Positions 43,473-51,132 of a DNA stretch of 64,000 nt are shown piece after piece; position 1 is the first letter of the stretch, and every line of letters starts with the position of its first letter. The notes beneath the pieces are model-generated. The model searched no databases. It saw only the letters and a list, made by a program, of their open reading frames with translations, and had not been told where the DNA came from. Made by a program: the position numbers and the translations under genes. Origin of the DNA: Polyangia bacterium (GTDB lineage Bacteria > Myxococcota_A > Polyangia > Nannocystales > Nannocystaceae); NCBI GenBank assembly GCA_030424595.1, contig JAUHWG010000031.1:47746-111745 (forward strand). The letters run 5' to 3'.

Positions 43473-44728
43473 GCGGCCCCCTCGTGCTCGATGGACTCCC
43501 CTTGCTCGGCGCCCTCGTTGTGCCCCTGGTCGCTCGGGAAGGGGCAGGGCAAGGTACGCCACACCTGCTCCCCTGCTTCGATCAGCGCGGGCTGGAGAAG
43601 ACAGGCGTCGAGCTCGCGGGTGGTCGCGGTTTGGTCGAGGTTTTGGCCGATGAAGACCAGCTCTTGCACTCGATCGCCGAAGCGAGGATCCCAGCTGGGC
43701 TGAGCGTCGGGGCGCTCCTCCGGCCACTGGGAGGGGTCGACGCCTGCCCACCAGTAGCCCGCCGGCCGCAACTCACTCACCTTGCCGGCCTGAGCGAGCT
43801 CATAGGCGACGTTGGGTTGCTGGGCGATCCAGAAGAAGCCCTTCGAGCGGAGAATGTTCCTCCAAAAGGGTCCGTGGTGGATGAGGGCCCAGAGGCGCTC
43901 AGCGTCGAAGGGCGACCTCGCCCGATAGACGAAGCTCTGGAAGCCGTAGGTCTCGGTCTCCGGGGTGTGCTCACCCTGGAGCTCGAGGATCCAGCCGGCG
44001 GAGGCTGCTGCCCGCTCATAGTCGAAGCGACCGGTGTTGAGCAGAAGGTCGAGCTGAACACGGCCGCGGATCGATCGGACGATCTTCGCCCGTGGGTTAA
44101 GCGTGGAGATCGCACCTATGACCTTTGCGAGATCCTCTTGGCTGACCAGGTCGACCTTGTTGACGACGATGACATCGGCGAACTCGACCTGTTCCACCAG
44201 AAGATCGGTGACGGTGCGCTGGTCATCCTCCCCGAGGGACTGGCCGCGCTCGGCGAGCGGTTGGCCGCCCCAGTAGTCCGGTGTAAAGGTGGAGGCGTCG
44301 ACGACGGTCACCATGGTGTCGAGGCGAGCGACGTCCGCCAGGCTCACCCCCTCCTCGTCACGAAAGGTGAAGGTCTGGGCGACGGGTATGGGCTCTGAGA
44401 TCCCCGTCGACTCGATCAACAGGTAGTCAAAGCGACCTTCGCGGGCGAGGCGCTTGACCTCGACTAGCAGGTCCTCGCGGAGAGTGCAGCAGATGCAACC
44501 GTTGGAGAGCTCGACGAGCTCCTCCTCGGTTCGTCGAAGCTCCGCCCCACCCCGCTCGACCAACGAGGCGTCGATGTTGACCTCGCTCATGTCGTTGACG
44601 AGCACGGCGACGCGGAGGTCCTGACGATTATGGAGGATCTGGTTGAGGACGGTTGTCTTGCCGGCCCCGAGGAAGCCGGAGAGAACCGTGACGGGAAGGC
44701 GGGGGTCTGTCAGCTCGGAGGGGCTCAT
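43469..44728 (-). CDS. COG0523 GTPase (zinc-chaperone type, ZigA/YciC-like)
   Basis: A 419-residue P-loop metallochaperone: Walker A GFLGAGKTT (about residues 18-26), the family metal motif CICC within SNGCICCTLREDLL, a Walker B-like LLIESTGISEPIPVAQTF, base-recognition NKVD, and a C-terminal CobW_C domain (YGFQSFVYRARSPFDAERLWALI). No His-rich metal loop. Such proteins deliver zinc to client enzymes during starvation and are usually Zur-regulated. An in-frame ATG at 44770 exists, but the ATG at 44728 matches the family start. First gene of the group; a palindromic region lies just upstream. Confidence 0.88.
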   Translation of the reverse strand: MSPSELTDPRLPVTVLSGFLGAGKTTVLNQILHNRQDLRVAVLVNDMSEVNIDASLVERGGAELRRTEEELVELSNGCICCTLREDLLVEVKRLAREGRFDYLLIESTGISEPIPVAQTFTFRDEEGVSLADVARLDTMVTVVDASTFTPDYWGGQPLAERGQSLGEDDQRTVTDLLVEQVEFADVIVVNKVDLVSQEDLAKVIGAISTLNPRAKIVRSIRGRVQLDLLLNTGRFDYERAAASAGWILELQGEHTPETETYGFQSFVYRARSPFDAERLWALIHHGPFWRNILRSKGFFWIAQQPNVAYELAQAGKVSELRPAGYWWAGVDPSQWPEERPDAQPSWDPRFGDRVQELVFIGQNLDQTATTRELDACLLQPALIEAGEQVWRTLPCPFPSDQGHNEGAEQGESIEHEGAA

Positions 44729-44755
44729 GGACGTCTCGTGGGTGAGGACCCCCGA

Positions 44756-44779
44756 TAACGTTAAACGCAAGCGACTTGC
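44756..44779 (-). promoter_or_regulatory. candidate operator upstream of the COG0523 gene
   Basis: Two adjoining palindromes, TAACGTTA (44756-44763) and GCAAG-CGA-CTTGC (44767-44779), lie 28-51 bp before the ATG, where a Zur-like repressor would bind. They do not match a Zur box I know well, so the assignment rests on position. Confidence 0.35.
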
Positions 44780-44896
44780 AACAGCGCAGGAGGCGCACCT
44801 CCGGCGCGAAGGCGCGCACGGGGCGCACGACTATCCGCTCCGGTCGTGGAGCGGATATCTGACAGTTCCAGCCCGCATGGATCGACGAACGCGGGC

Positions 44897-45256
44897 TCAA
44901 TGCGCGTCGACCTCGAGGATCGCTCCGGCCTCGGCAAACACCACGAGCCGCCCAGACTCGTCGGCCAAGATATGTCGCAATGAATGGTCTGTTCCGGTGA
45001 CCTGCGGCGAAAACGTCCCTGCACTGTCGCGGTGAATGGCCACACCGCCGAGTCCCGCGGCCCACACACCCGTCTCCCGTCAGCGCCACGGTCCTCAAAT
45101 AGTTCGCGGTCTGGTGGTCATGACGCTGGAATGCCCGCCGCTCCAGTGTGGCGGCGTCCAGGCCGCAGCGATCTTATTGGCGTTGGTCGCAAACCAGAGG
45201 TCATCGTCGGCGCGAATCGCAGTATCACGATAGTCGTCGTATTCGTGCGAGTGCAC
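44897..45256 (-). pseudogene. decayed beta-propeller-like gene
   Basis: Minus-strand protein-like text continues through three frames: VHSHEYDDYRDTAIRADDD and LWFATNANKIAAAWTPPHWS from a GTG at 45256 with a TAGGAGGAG ribosome site; then NYLRTVALTGDGC in a second frame; then VWAAGLGGVAIHRDSAGTF, DHSLRHILADESGRLVVFAE up to the stop at 44897. Two frameshifts are needed to join them. The short repeats (LWFAT..., VWAAGLGGVAI..., LVVFAEAGAIL) look like propeller blades. Sequencing errors could mimic this, but two in 360 bp is more consistent with decay. It lies just past the inactive M16 gene. Confidence 0.5.
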
Positions 45257-45289
45257 CCGCGGCTCCTCCTAGCTATATGAAGGGACATC

Positions 45290-46684
45290 TCAAGGCTTGC
45301 GCTCGGGGTCGAGGATCACAAGCGGTCCGAGCTTGAGCCGAGCGAGTTGGTCGCGGATCAGCTCCGGATCGCCGACGAGGATGATCTCGAGGTCTCGGGG
45401 ATCGAAGAGCTCGGCGCTGGTGTTGCGGATCATCGTGGTGTCGAAGCGACCGAGGCGCTCGTGGTCGATGACGTCCCCGTCCTCCAGGCGATACCAGTGG
45501 AGGCTGCCGATATGCTCGAGCGCCTGGACGCTGCTCTCGTAGAGCCGCATCCGCGCGAGCAGATCGTGGTCGACGGAGCGCTCGACATCTGCGCGCATCC
45601 TCTGGACCCGGCGGGCGTTGTCGAGGGCCGAGAGGGTGGCGCGGAGGGCCTCCCCCGTACGATTGCCGTCGACGTCGGTGCGGATCGTCAGGATCGGACA
45701 GGTCTGTCGACGATGGATCCACGCGTGCACGCCATAGGTGACGCCAAGCTCCTGGCGGAGCCGCCTGTGCAGCTCCCAGCGGACCGTCGGCGCCCCGAGG
45801 GTGAAGAGCGCCGCGGCATCGCTGCCGGCAGGCGGGGCGACCCGACCCAGGAGGATCGTCGTCTGCTTCAGCCCGCGTCGAGGGATCACGTGGACCGCCG
45901 TCCGCGGGCGTGGCTCCGCCTGGGGGGGCTGCGGGAGCGGCTTTGTGGTGTCAGCCCAGTCGCCGAAGGATCGCTCGACCGCCGCGGCGACCCTCGCCGG
46001 ATCGGCGTCGCCTACGACGATGAGCGCGGTCGACTCGGGGCCGACAAGTCGTCGATGAGCTGCGCCGAGACGCTCGGCCGTCCAAGCGTCGATCTCCTCG
46101 ACCGCCGGGTCCTCGCGGGCGCAGCGTGAGTCGGCGCCAAAGACGACCTCACGCAGGCCGGCGAGCGCGAGGGCTGACGGCGAGTCGGCGCGCTCGAGGC
46201 GTTCACTGTGGGCGATCCGAGCTGTGTTCTCGACGGCTTCAGCGGTGAGATCTGGGGTGCGGAGGATCGTCGCGAGGGCCTCGATCGACGCGTCCAGGGA
46301 CTCGGGGAGCGCCGTGACGTAGAGAACCCCGCCCTCGGCCTCGATCCGGAGGTCGAGGTCGCCGCCGAGGACATCGTAGGCGGCCGTCGTCGGGCCGCGG
46401 TCGATGGCGAGCGCCTGGAGGAGGGCGCGCCCGGTACCGGCAGGGGCAGCGCCTAGGTCCCGAAGCGACACCCCCACGGTGACGACCCCGGGGCGGCCCT
46501 CGACGAAGTAGGTGGTAAAGCCGTTGGCGAGCGACGTACGAGAGACCCGGGGCAGCGTGATCGCGCGCTGCGCTGCGCTCTCGGGCGGCCTGTTGCGCCA
46601 CGACTGATTACGGCTCGGCCCGGCGCCGGCGCAGCCGACGAGGGCGGCGCAGAGGAGGAGACGGGGGGCAGCGGTGCGGCTCAT
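45290..46684 (-). CDS. M16-family peptidase homologue lacking the zinc motif, lipoprotein
   Basis: A 464-residue protein: signal MSRTAAPRLLLCAALVGC, then an M16 (pitrilysin/insulinase) fold: LANGFTTYFVEGRPGVVTVGVSL, LDASIEALATILRTPDLTAEAVE, VVGDADPARVAAAVERSFGDW, and LRQELGVTYGVHAWIHRRQTCPILTIRTDV near the C-terminal domain. The HxxEH zinc motif of active M16 enzymes is absent, as in the non-catalytic subunit of heterodimeric M16 pairs. Its ATG overlaps the stop of the active paralogue (ATGA), so the two are made together. Confidence 0.82.
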   Translation of the reverse strand: MSRTAAPRLLLCAALVGCAGAGPSRNQSWRNRPPESAAQRAITLPRVSRTSLANGFTTYFVEGRPGVVTVGVSLRDLGAAPAGTGRALLQALAIDRGPTTAAYDVLGGDLDLRIEAEGGVLYVTALPESLDASIEALATILRTPDLTAEAVENTARIAHSERLERADSPSALALAGLREVVFGADSRCAREDPAVEEIDAWTAERLGAAHRRLVGPESTALIVVGDADPARVAAAVERSFGDWADTTKPLPQPPQAEPRPRTAVHVIPRRGLKQTTILLGRVAPPAGSDAAALFTLGAPTVRWELHRRLRQELGVTYGVHAWIHRRQTCPILTIRTDVDGNRTGEALRATLSALDNARRVQRMRADVERSVDHDLLARMRLYESSVQALEHIGSLHWYRLEDGDVIDHERLGRFDTTMIRNTSAELFDPRDLEIILVGDPELIRDQLARLKLGPLVILDPERKP

Positions 46685-48018
46685 CGGCCCCCTCCGGAGG
46701 TCGACTTCGGCTTCGGCTTCGGCTCGGGCTCCGCGAGGACGACGATGCGCCGATCTTCGCGCAGCACTTCGCGGGCGACCGCTTGAACCGCTGCGCCGTC
46801 GATCTCCGACCATCGCCGCTCGTTCGCTGCCCGCGGCTCGGCTGTCCCCTGATTCACGGTATCGCTCGCCGCCGCCGCGGCTCGCGACAGGAGGGGTCCT
46901 CGCGCGGCCCTAGAGTCGGAGATCTGGCGGGCGCGTGCCCCTGCGATCTCGGCGTCTCGGAGCTCGCCGGCGACGACCTTCTCGAGGACTCGATCGACGG
47001 CGCCACGGAGCTGCTCCGACGACGCCCCTGGGCGTCCTACGGCGGAGAGGACGAAGTGGGAGCAGGCCGAGGAGCTGCTCTGCTGCGCGCTGAGACGGGC
47101 GAAGCCGCCGCTGGGATCGCCCGCGCCAAGGCGTCGCGCGGCCCCCAGGTCGAGCGCCTGGGCGAGGACGTCGAGCGCCGCGTCACCGCCTTCGTGAAGG
47201 CGCGGGGAGGGCCAGGCGATCGCCAACGCAGGGGCCTCGCGCAGACCCCTGTCGGCGCGGAGCCGGGTCTCCCCGCGGGCGCCGAGCTCAGGCACCGCGA
47301 CCCGCTCGGGGGGCGGCCCGCTCGCTGCGGGGAGAGAGCCGAAATAGCGGCGGACGAGCGCCTCCGCGTCTTCGGGGAGGTCGCCGACGACGACCAGGGT
47401 CGCCCTGTCGGGACGGTACCAAGCCTCGAGGAAAGCGTCCGCGTCGGCGATCGAGACCGCGGCGATCGTCGCCTCCTCGCCGATCACCGCCCCTCGGCAG
47501 GGATGGCCCGCGGGATAGAGCTCGCTCTGCGCCCGGAAGGCGAGCTCCGAGGTCGCGCTCCTCTCGACGGTCTGCCGGCGCTCGTTGGCGACGATCGTCT
47601 TGACGACGTCGAGCGTCTGGTTGCCGTGGGCGCCGCGGACAAAGCCCATCCGATCGGACTCGACCCAGAGCATGGCTTCGAGCGCGGAGCTCGGGCCGTA
47701 AGCGTAGTACTGGGTGTGGGCATACGCGGTCGACGCGTTGCTCACCACTCCGCTCAGGCTGTACTGGCGCTCAGCGACGTCCTCGGGGATGTGCCGGCTC
47801 CCCTCGTAGGACAGGTGCTCGACGATGTGAGCGAGGCCGCCACGACCGGGCGGGTCGTCGACGGAGCCGACCTCGTAGCGGAGCCTGACGGCGATGGTCG
47901 ATCGGCGATGGTCCTCGATCAGGACGACATCGAGGCCATTGTCGAGCTTGTAGTGACGGATCGGCTCCGGCGCGGCCGCCAGCGCAGCCAGGAGAACGGC
48001 GCCCAGCGGGAGGCTCAT
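46681..48018 (-). CDS. M16-family zinc peptidase, active subunit
   Basis: A 445-residue exported protein (short signal MSLPLGAVLLAALAAAPEP). M16 motif HIVEH in RGGLAHIVEHLSYEGS supplies the two zinc His and catalytic Glu; the downstream glutamate is in VVKTIVANERRQTVERS. Later family segments: FLEAWYRPDRATLVVVGDLPEDAEALVRRYFGSL. The C-terminus ends in a Pro/Lys repeat (EPKPKPKS). Partner of the motif-less M16 immediately downstream. A TAGACT hexamer about 115 bp upstream on the minus strand is a possible -10. Substrate unknown. Confidence 0.88.
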   Translation of the reverse strand: MSLPLGAVLLAALAAAPEPIRHYKLDNGLDVVLIEDHRRSTIAVRLRYEVGSVDDPPGRGGLAHIVEHLSYEGSRHIPEDVAERQYSLSGVVSNASTAYAHTQYYAYGPSSALEAMLWVESDRMGFVRGAHGNQTLDVVKTIVANERRQTVERSATSELAFRAQSELYPAGHPCRGAVIGEEATIAAVSIADADAFLEAWYRPDRATLVVVGDLPEDAEALVRRYFGSLPAASGPPPERVAVPELGARGETRLRADRGLREAPALAIAWPSPRLHEGGDAALDVLAQALDLGAARRLGAGDPSGGFARLSAQQSSSSACSHFVLSAVGRPGASSEQLRGAVDRVLEKVVAGELRDAEIAGARARQISDSRAARGPLLSRAAAAASDTVNQGTAEPRAANERRWSEIDGAAVQAVAREVLREDRRIVVLAEPEPKPKPKSTSGGGR

Positions 48019-48308
48019 CGTCGCCCGCCCACGCTGGAGTCGTCGTAGCCTGCTCGGGTCGGCATCTGGGTCCTTTGTGGTAGGCGCTCGACCCCTACGG
48101 CGGCAGGGGCCCTAACGAATCGGGCTTGGCCAGTCTACCATCGCCCAGCGGCGACGGGTCTTGACGGCTGCCGCGTCGGGCTGCGTCGGCTGCGAGCCCA
48201 GACGGGCTCGACGAGGTTGTCCGCCGTCGGTCGCGGCCGAGCTCCGAAGTGCCCGTCGCAGCGATCTGCGTGGTCACGAGCGCGGGGCTGCGGGCTGCGA
48301 TGACCGGC

Positions 48309-48869
48309 TCAGAACACCTCGCAGAAGCACGTGACGGCGGTGTCCGCAGAGACGAGCTTGCCGGCTCGTGGGTACCATGCACGCACCGCGACCGCCGAGG
48401 TGGCTCCCCCCGAGCAGCCGCTCAGGAGCACCAAGGAGGGCACGACGTCGTCGCCACAGTCGTGCAGAACCTGGTACCGCAGCGCTGCGCCCTCGACGGT
48501 GAGATCATCCGAGACAACGCCGTCGCTGTCGGTCATGAAGAGGAGAAGGTCATCGTCCTCCTGGGCGACGACGAGCCGCCAGCCCTCCGCATGATTCAGG
48601 GATGAGACTCGCGTCATGCCCTCCGGCAGACGGAGGCTGCTCATCTCCGGATGGAGGCCGTACTCGACGCCGATGCTCTCGCCGCGGTGGCGATCGCGAT
48701 GGAGCACCAGCTCCGATGCTCCATCGGCGGGGGCCTCATCGACGCTCGCGACTCGATCAGCCCCGACGACGCTGGGAGCGGGCGGTGCTTGAACCGTCGT
48801 CGGGCGTGCGCCGGTTGTGCACGAGGCGGCAAGAGCTGCGCCGAGGATGAGCCAGGTGGAGGGGGACAC
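48309..48869 (-). CDS. hypothetical lipoprotein
   Basis: A 186-residue protein from a GTG start: signal SPSTWLILGAALAASC (Cys17), a Pro/Ala linker, then an unrecognised domain containing three cysteines near its end (LLSGCSGG, VTCFCEVF). No motif suggests a function. Signal quality and codon bias support the call; no partner genes are evident. Confidence 0.55.
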   Translation of the reverse strand: MSPSTWLILGAALAASCTTGARPTTVQAPPAPSVVGADRVASVDEAPADGASELVLHRDRHRGESIGVEYGLHPEMSSLRLPEGMTRVSSLNHAEGWRLVVAQEDDDLLLFMTDSDGVVSDDLTVEGAALRYQVLHDCGDDVVPSLVLLSGCSGGATSAVAVRAWYPRAGKLVSADTAVTCFCEVF

Positions 48870-49118
48870 AGGCCCTTGGACAACGTCGCTCGCGGTTCGT
48901 TCCGGCGCTCGCGTTCACGGGCTGCCCCGCCGGCCGACCCTCCCCAGCGCCGCCCGCCGTGGCAGAGCACGGGTCCGTGATCCTGAGCGCCGAGGGCTCG
49001 CTCGGCATCGAGCGCCCGCGAAGATGAAGGAGCACAGGATCGCGCATCGACGAGCTCTCTTCGGAATGAACGCCGACGATGAAATCAAGGCGGCTCCCGC
49101 CGCGTATCGTCAAGCACG

Positions 49119-51101
49119 ATGCCCGCCACTTCGCCCCGTAGCCCCCTACATCTTGGCCTCGCGGCTGTCCTCGGCCTCACGTCATCCTTCGCGAGCGAGG
49201 CGACGGCGAGCTCCTCGACCTTTGCCCCGAGCGCCCAGCCCGGCAAAGAGCACTTGGTTCTCGACAGTCCTGGCGGGCCCTTCGTCACCCCGAGCCGTCG
49301 ACCCCACATGGGCCAGCACGGATCGAGCGTGGTCGCGGACGGGGCGGGTCTCCTGATCGCAGAGCGCAACGCGGGAGTCTTGATCCGAAGCGACATGACC
49401 GGCGTCCCGAAGGCCCAGATCAAGCTCCGGGGCGGCCTCGGCCAGGTCGTCAGCGACGGAGGGAAGCTCGCCTTCGTCGCTGACCGGAGCGCCGATCGGG
49501 TCGTGCGTGTGCGTCCAGGCGACGCGGACGGAGAGGGCCTCGCGCTCGACGGCGAGGTGAGGATCCGTGAGCCCTACGGCCTCGCCCTCACACCCGATGG
49601 CTCCACCCTCCTTGTCACGAGCGTCGCCGACCACCAGCTCGTCGCCGTCGACACGACCAGCCTCGAGGTCCGCTGGCGCGCCCCCCTGCCCCCAGAGCCC
49701 CGCGGGGTCGCCGTGAGCAGCGACGGCCGCGAGGCGACCGTCGGCTTCCTGACCTCGGGGGCCCTCGCGATCGTCGACCTTTCACGGCGAGGAGCGGCGA
49801 TTCGCTGGCAGGCCCTCAACCCCCGGGATCAGATCGACGTCAGCGAGGACGAGGACGAGCTCAACGACGGCGAGCCGACAGCCGAGCTCCGCGAGGCCCG
49901 CAGCCGCTTTCAGGTCCCGACGAGCACCGGACGTCGCTACGGTCGGGTCGCCTTCGCCGTCGGCTATGTCGCCGGCGATCGCCTGGTCGCGCCACACCAG
50001 GTGGCGACGCCGCAGCTGGTCCACCTGCCCGACGAGGAGCAGAGCGACAGCTACGGCGGCGTCGAGAGCATCCCGCCCCTGGTCCACCGCCTCGCGATCA
50101 TCGCCCCCCCCGGGGCTGACGGCATCGCCCTGGCGAAGAGCGCCGAGCTCCGCCTCCACCAGCCGCGCGCTCTCGCCTACGACGCTGGCCGCGACACCCT
50201 CTACGTCGGCGCCTACGGTGATGACCGTGTTCTCGCGGTCGCCGACGCGTCGCTCGACGCCCCCCGCGCGACCTGGGTCGCCGAGGTCGGCGCGAAGGGT
50301 CAAGACGCCTGCGGTGTCGACGGGCTCGTCGTCGCTGGCGACCGCCTCGTCGTCCATTGCGAGCTCTCGCGGCGGATCATCACGGCCAAGCTCGGCAGCC
50401 AACCTGTCTCATGGAACATTGGACCCGAGACCGCGACGAGCCTGCGCTCGGAGAACGTCGAGCGCGGCGCGGAGATCTTCCGCCGAGGCCTCGACCGGCG
50501 GCTCTCCGGCGACGGTGTCCTCGCCTGTGCGACCTGCCACCCGGAGGGCCGCGCCGACGGCCTCACCTGGCGCCTCGGGCCGTCGGTCCTGCAGACGCCG
50601 ATGCTCGCCGGGCGCGTCCACGGGACCGCGCCCTTCAAGTGGGACGGCCAGGATCGCGATCTCGCGGCGAGCCTGCGACACACCGTCCAACGCCTCGGCG
50701 GCCTTCCCCACCGGATCGACAAGCGCGACTTCGACGCCCTCCAGGCGTTCATCGAGTCGATGCCCGCGCCCCGCTCCCGCGGCGATCTCGACCCCGAGGC
50801 CGTCGCCCGCGGCGAGGCGCTCTTCACCAGCGAGTCCCTCGCCTGCGACGCCTGCCACACCGGCTCGACGCTCAGCGACGGCGTCCAGCACTCGCTCGCG
50901 GGGCCGCTCGCTGCGGTGGATACGCCCTCGCTGATCGGCCTCGGCCACTCCGCGCCCTACTACCACGACGGCAGCGCGACCGACCTCTACGCCCTCGTCA
51001 CCGACAAGGGCAACGTCCACGACATGGTCGACGCAGCGGACCTCGCCGCCCTCCCGCCGCCGCAGGCCCGCGACCTCATCACCTACCTCGAGTCCCTCTG
51101 A
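49119..51101 (+). CDS. beta-propeller/di-heme cytochrome c peroxidase-like protein
   Basis: A 660-residue exported protein. Signal peptide about 1-30; N-terminal ~400 residues are propeller blades (EPYGLALTPDGSTLLVTSVADHQLVAVDTTSLEVRW, LHQPRALAYDAGRDTLYVGAYGDDRVLAV). The C-terminal ~220 residues carry two c-type heme sites, CATCH (about 470) and CDACH (about 577), and the MauG/CcpA-family segment APYYHDGSATDLYALV. The family reduces peroxide or oxidises proteins in the periplasm. Followed 31 bp later by a propeller lipoprotein gene, probably one operon. TATCGT (49105-49110) ends 8 nt before the ATG, suggesting a leaderless mRNA. Confidence 0.85.
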   Translation: MPATSPRSPLHLGLAAVLGLTSSFASEATASSSTFAPSAQPGKEHLVLDSPGGPFVTPSRRPHMGQHGSSVVADGAGLLIAERNAGVLIRSDMTGVPKAQIKLRGGLGQVVSDGGKLAFVADRSADRVVRVRPGDADGEGLALDGEVRIREPYGLALTPDGSTLLVTSVADHQLVAVDTTSLEVRWRAPLPPEPRGVAVSSDGREATVGFLTSGALAIVDLSRRGAAIRWQALNPRDQIDVSEDEDELNDGEPTAELREARSRFQVPTSTGRRYGRVAFAVGYVAGDRLVAPHQVATPQLVHLPDEEQSDSYGGVESIPPLVHRLAIIAPPGADGIALAKSAELRLHQPRALAYDAGRDTLYVGAYGDDRVLAVADASLDAPRATWVAEVGAKGQDACGVDGLVVAGDRLVVHCELSRRIITAKLGSQPVSWNIGPETATSLRSENVERGAEIFRRGLDRRLSGDGVLACATCHPEGRADGLTWRLGPSVLQTPMLAGRVHGTAPFKWDGQDRDLAASLRHTVQRLGGLPHRIDKRDFDALQAFIESMPAPRSRGDLDPEAVARGEALFTSESLACDACHTGSTLSDGVQHSLAGPLAAVDTPSLIGLGHSAPYYHDGSATDLYALVTDKGNVHDMVDAADLAALPPPQARDLITYLESL

Positions 51102-51132
51102 GCTGCGCTCGATCACCCGCTGGAGCCCGACG

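Noticed and set aside
41901..43703. 600-codon plus-strand frame across the L33 and flavoprotein genes
   Set aside because: Spans two well-supported minus-strand genes; typical high-GC antisense frame.
46783..48048. 421-codon plus-strand frame opposite the M16 peptidase
   Set aside because: Shadow of a gene with an intact HxxEH motif.
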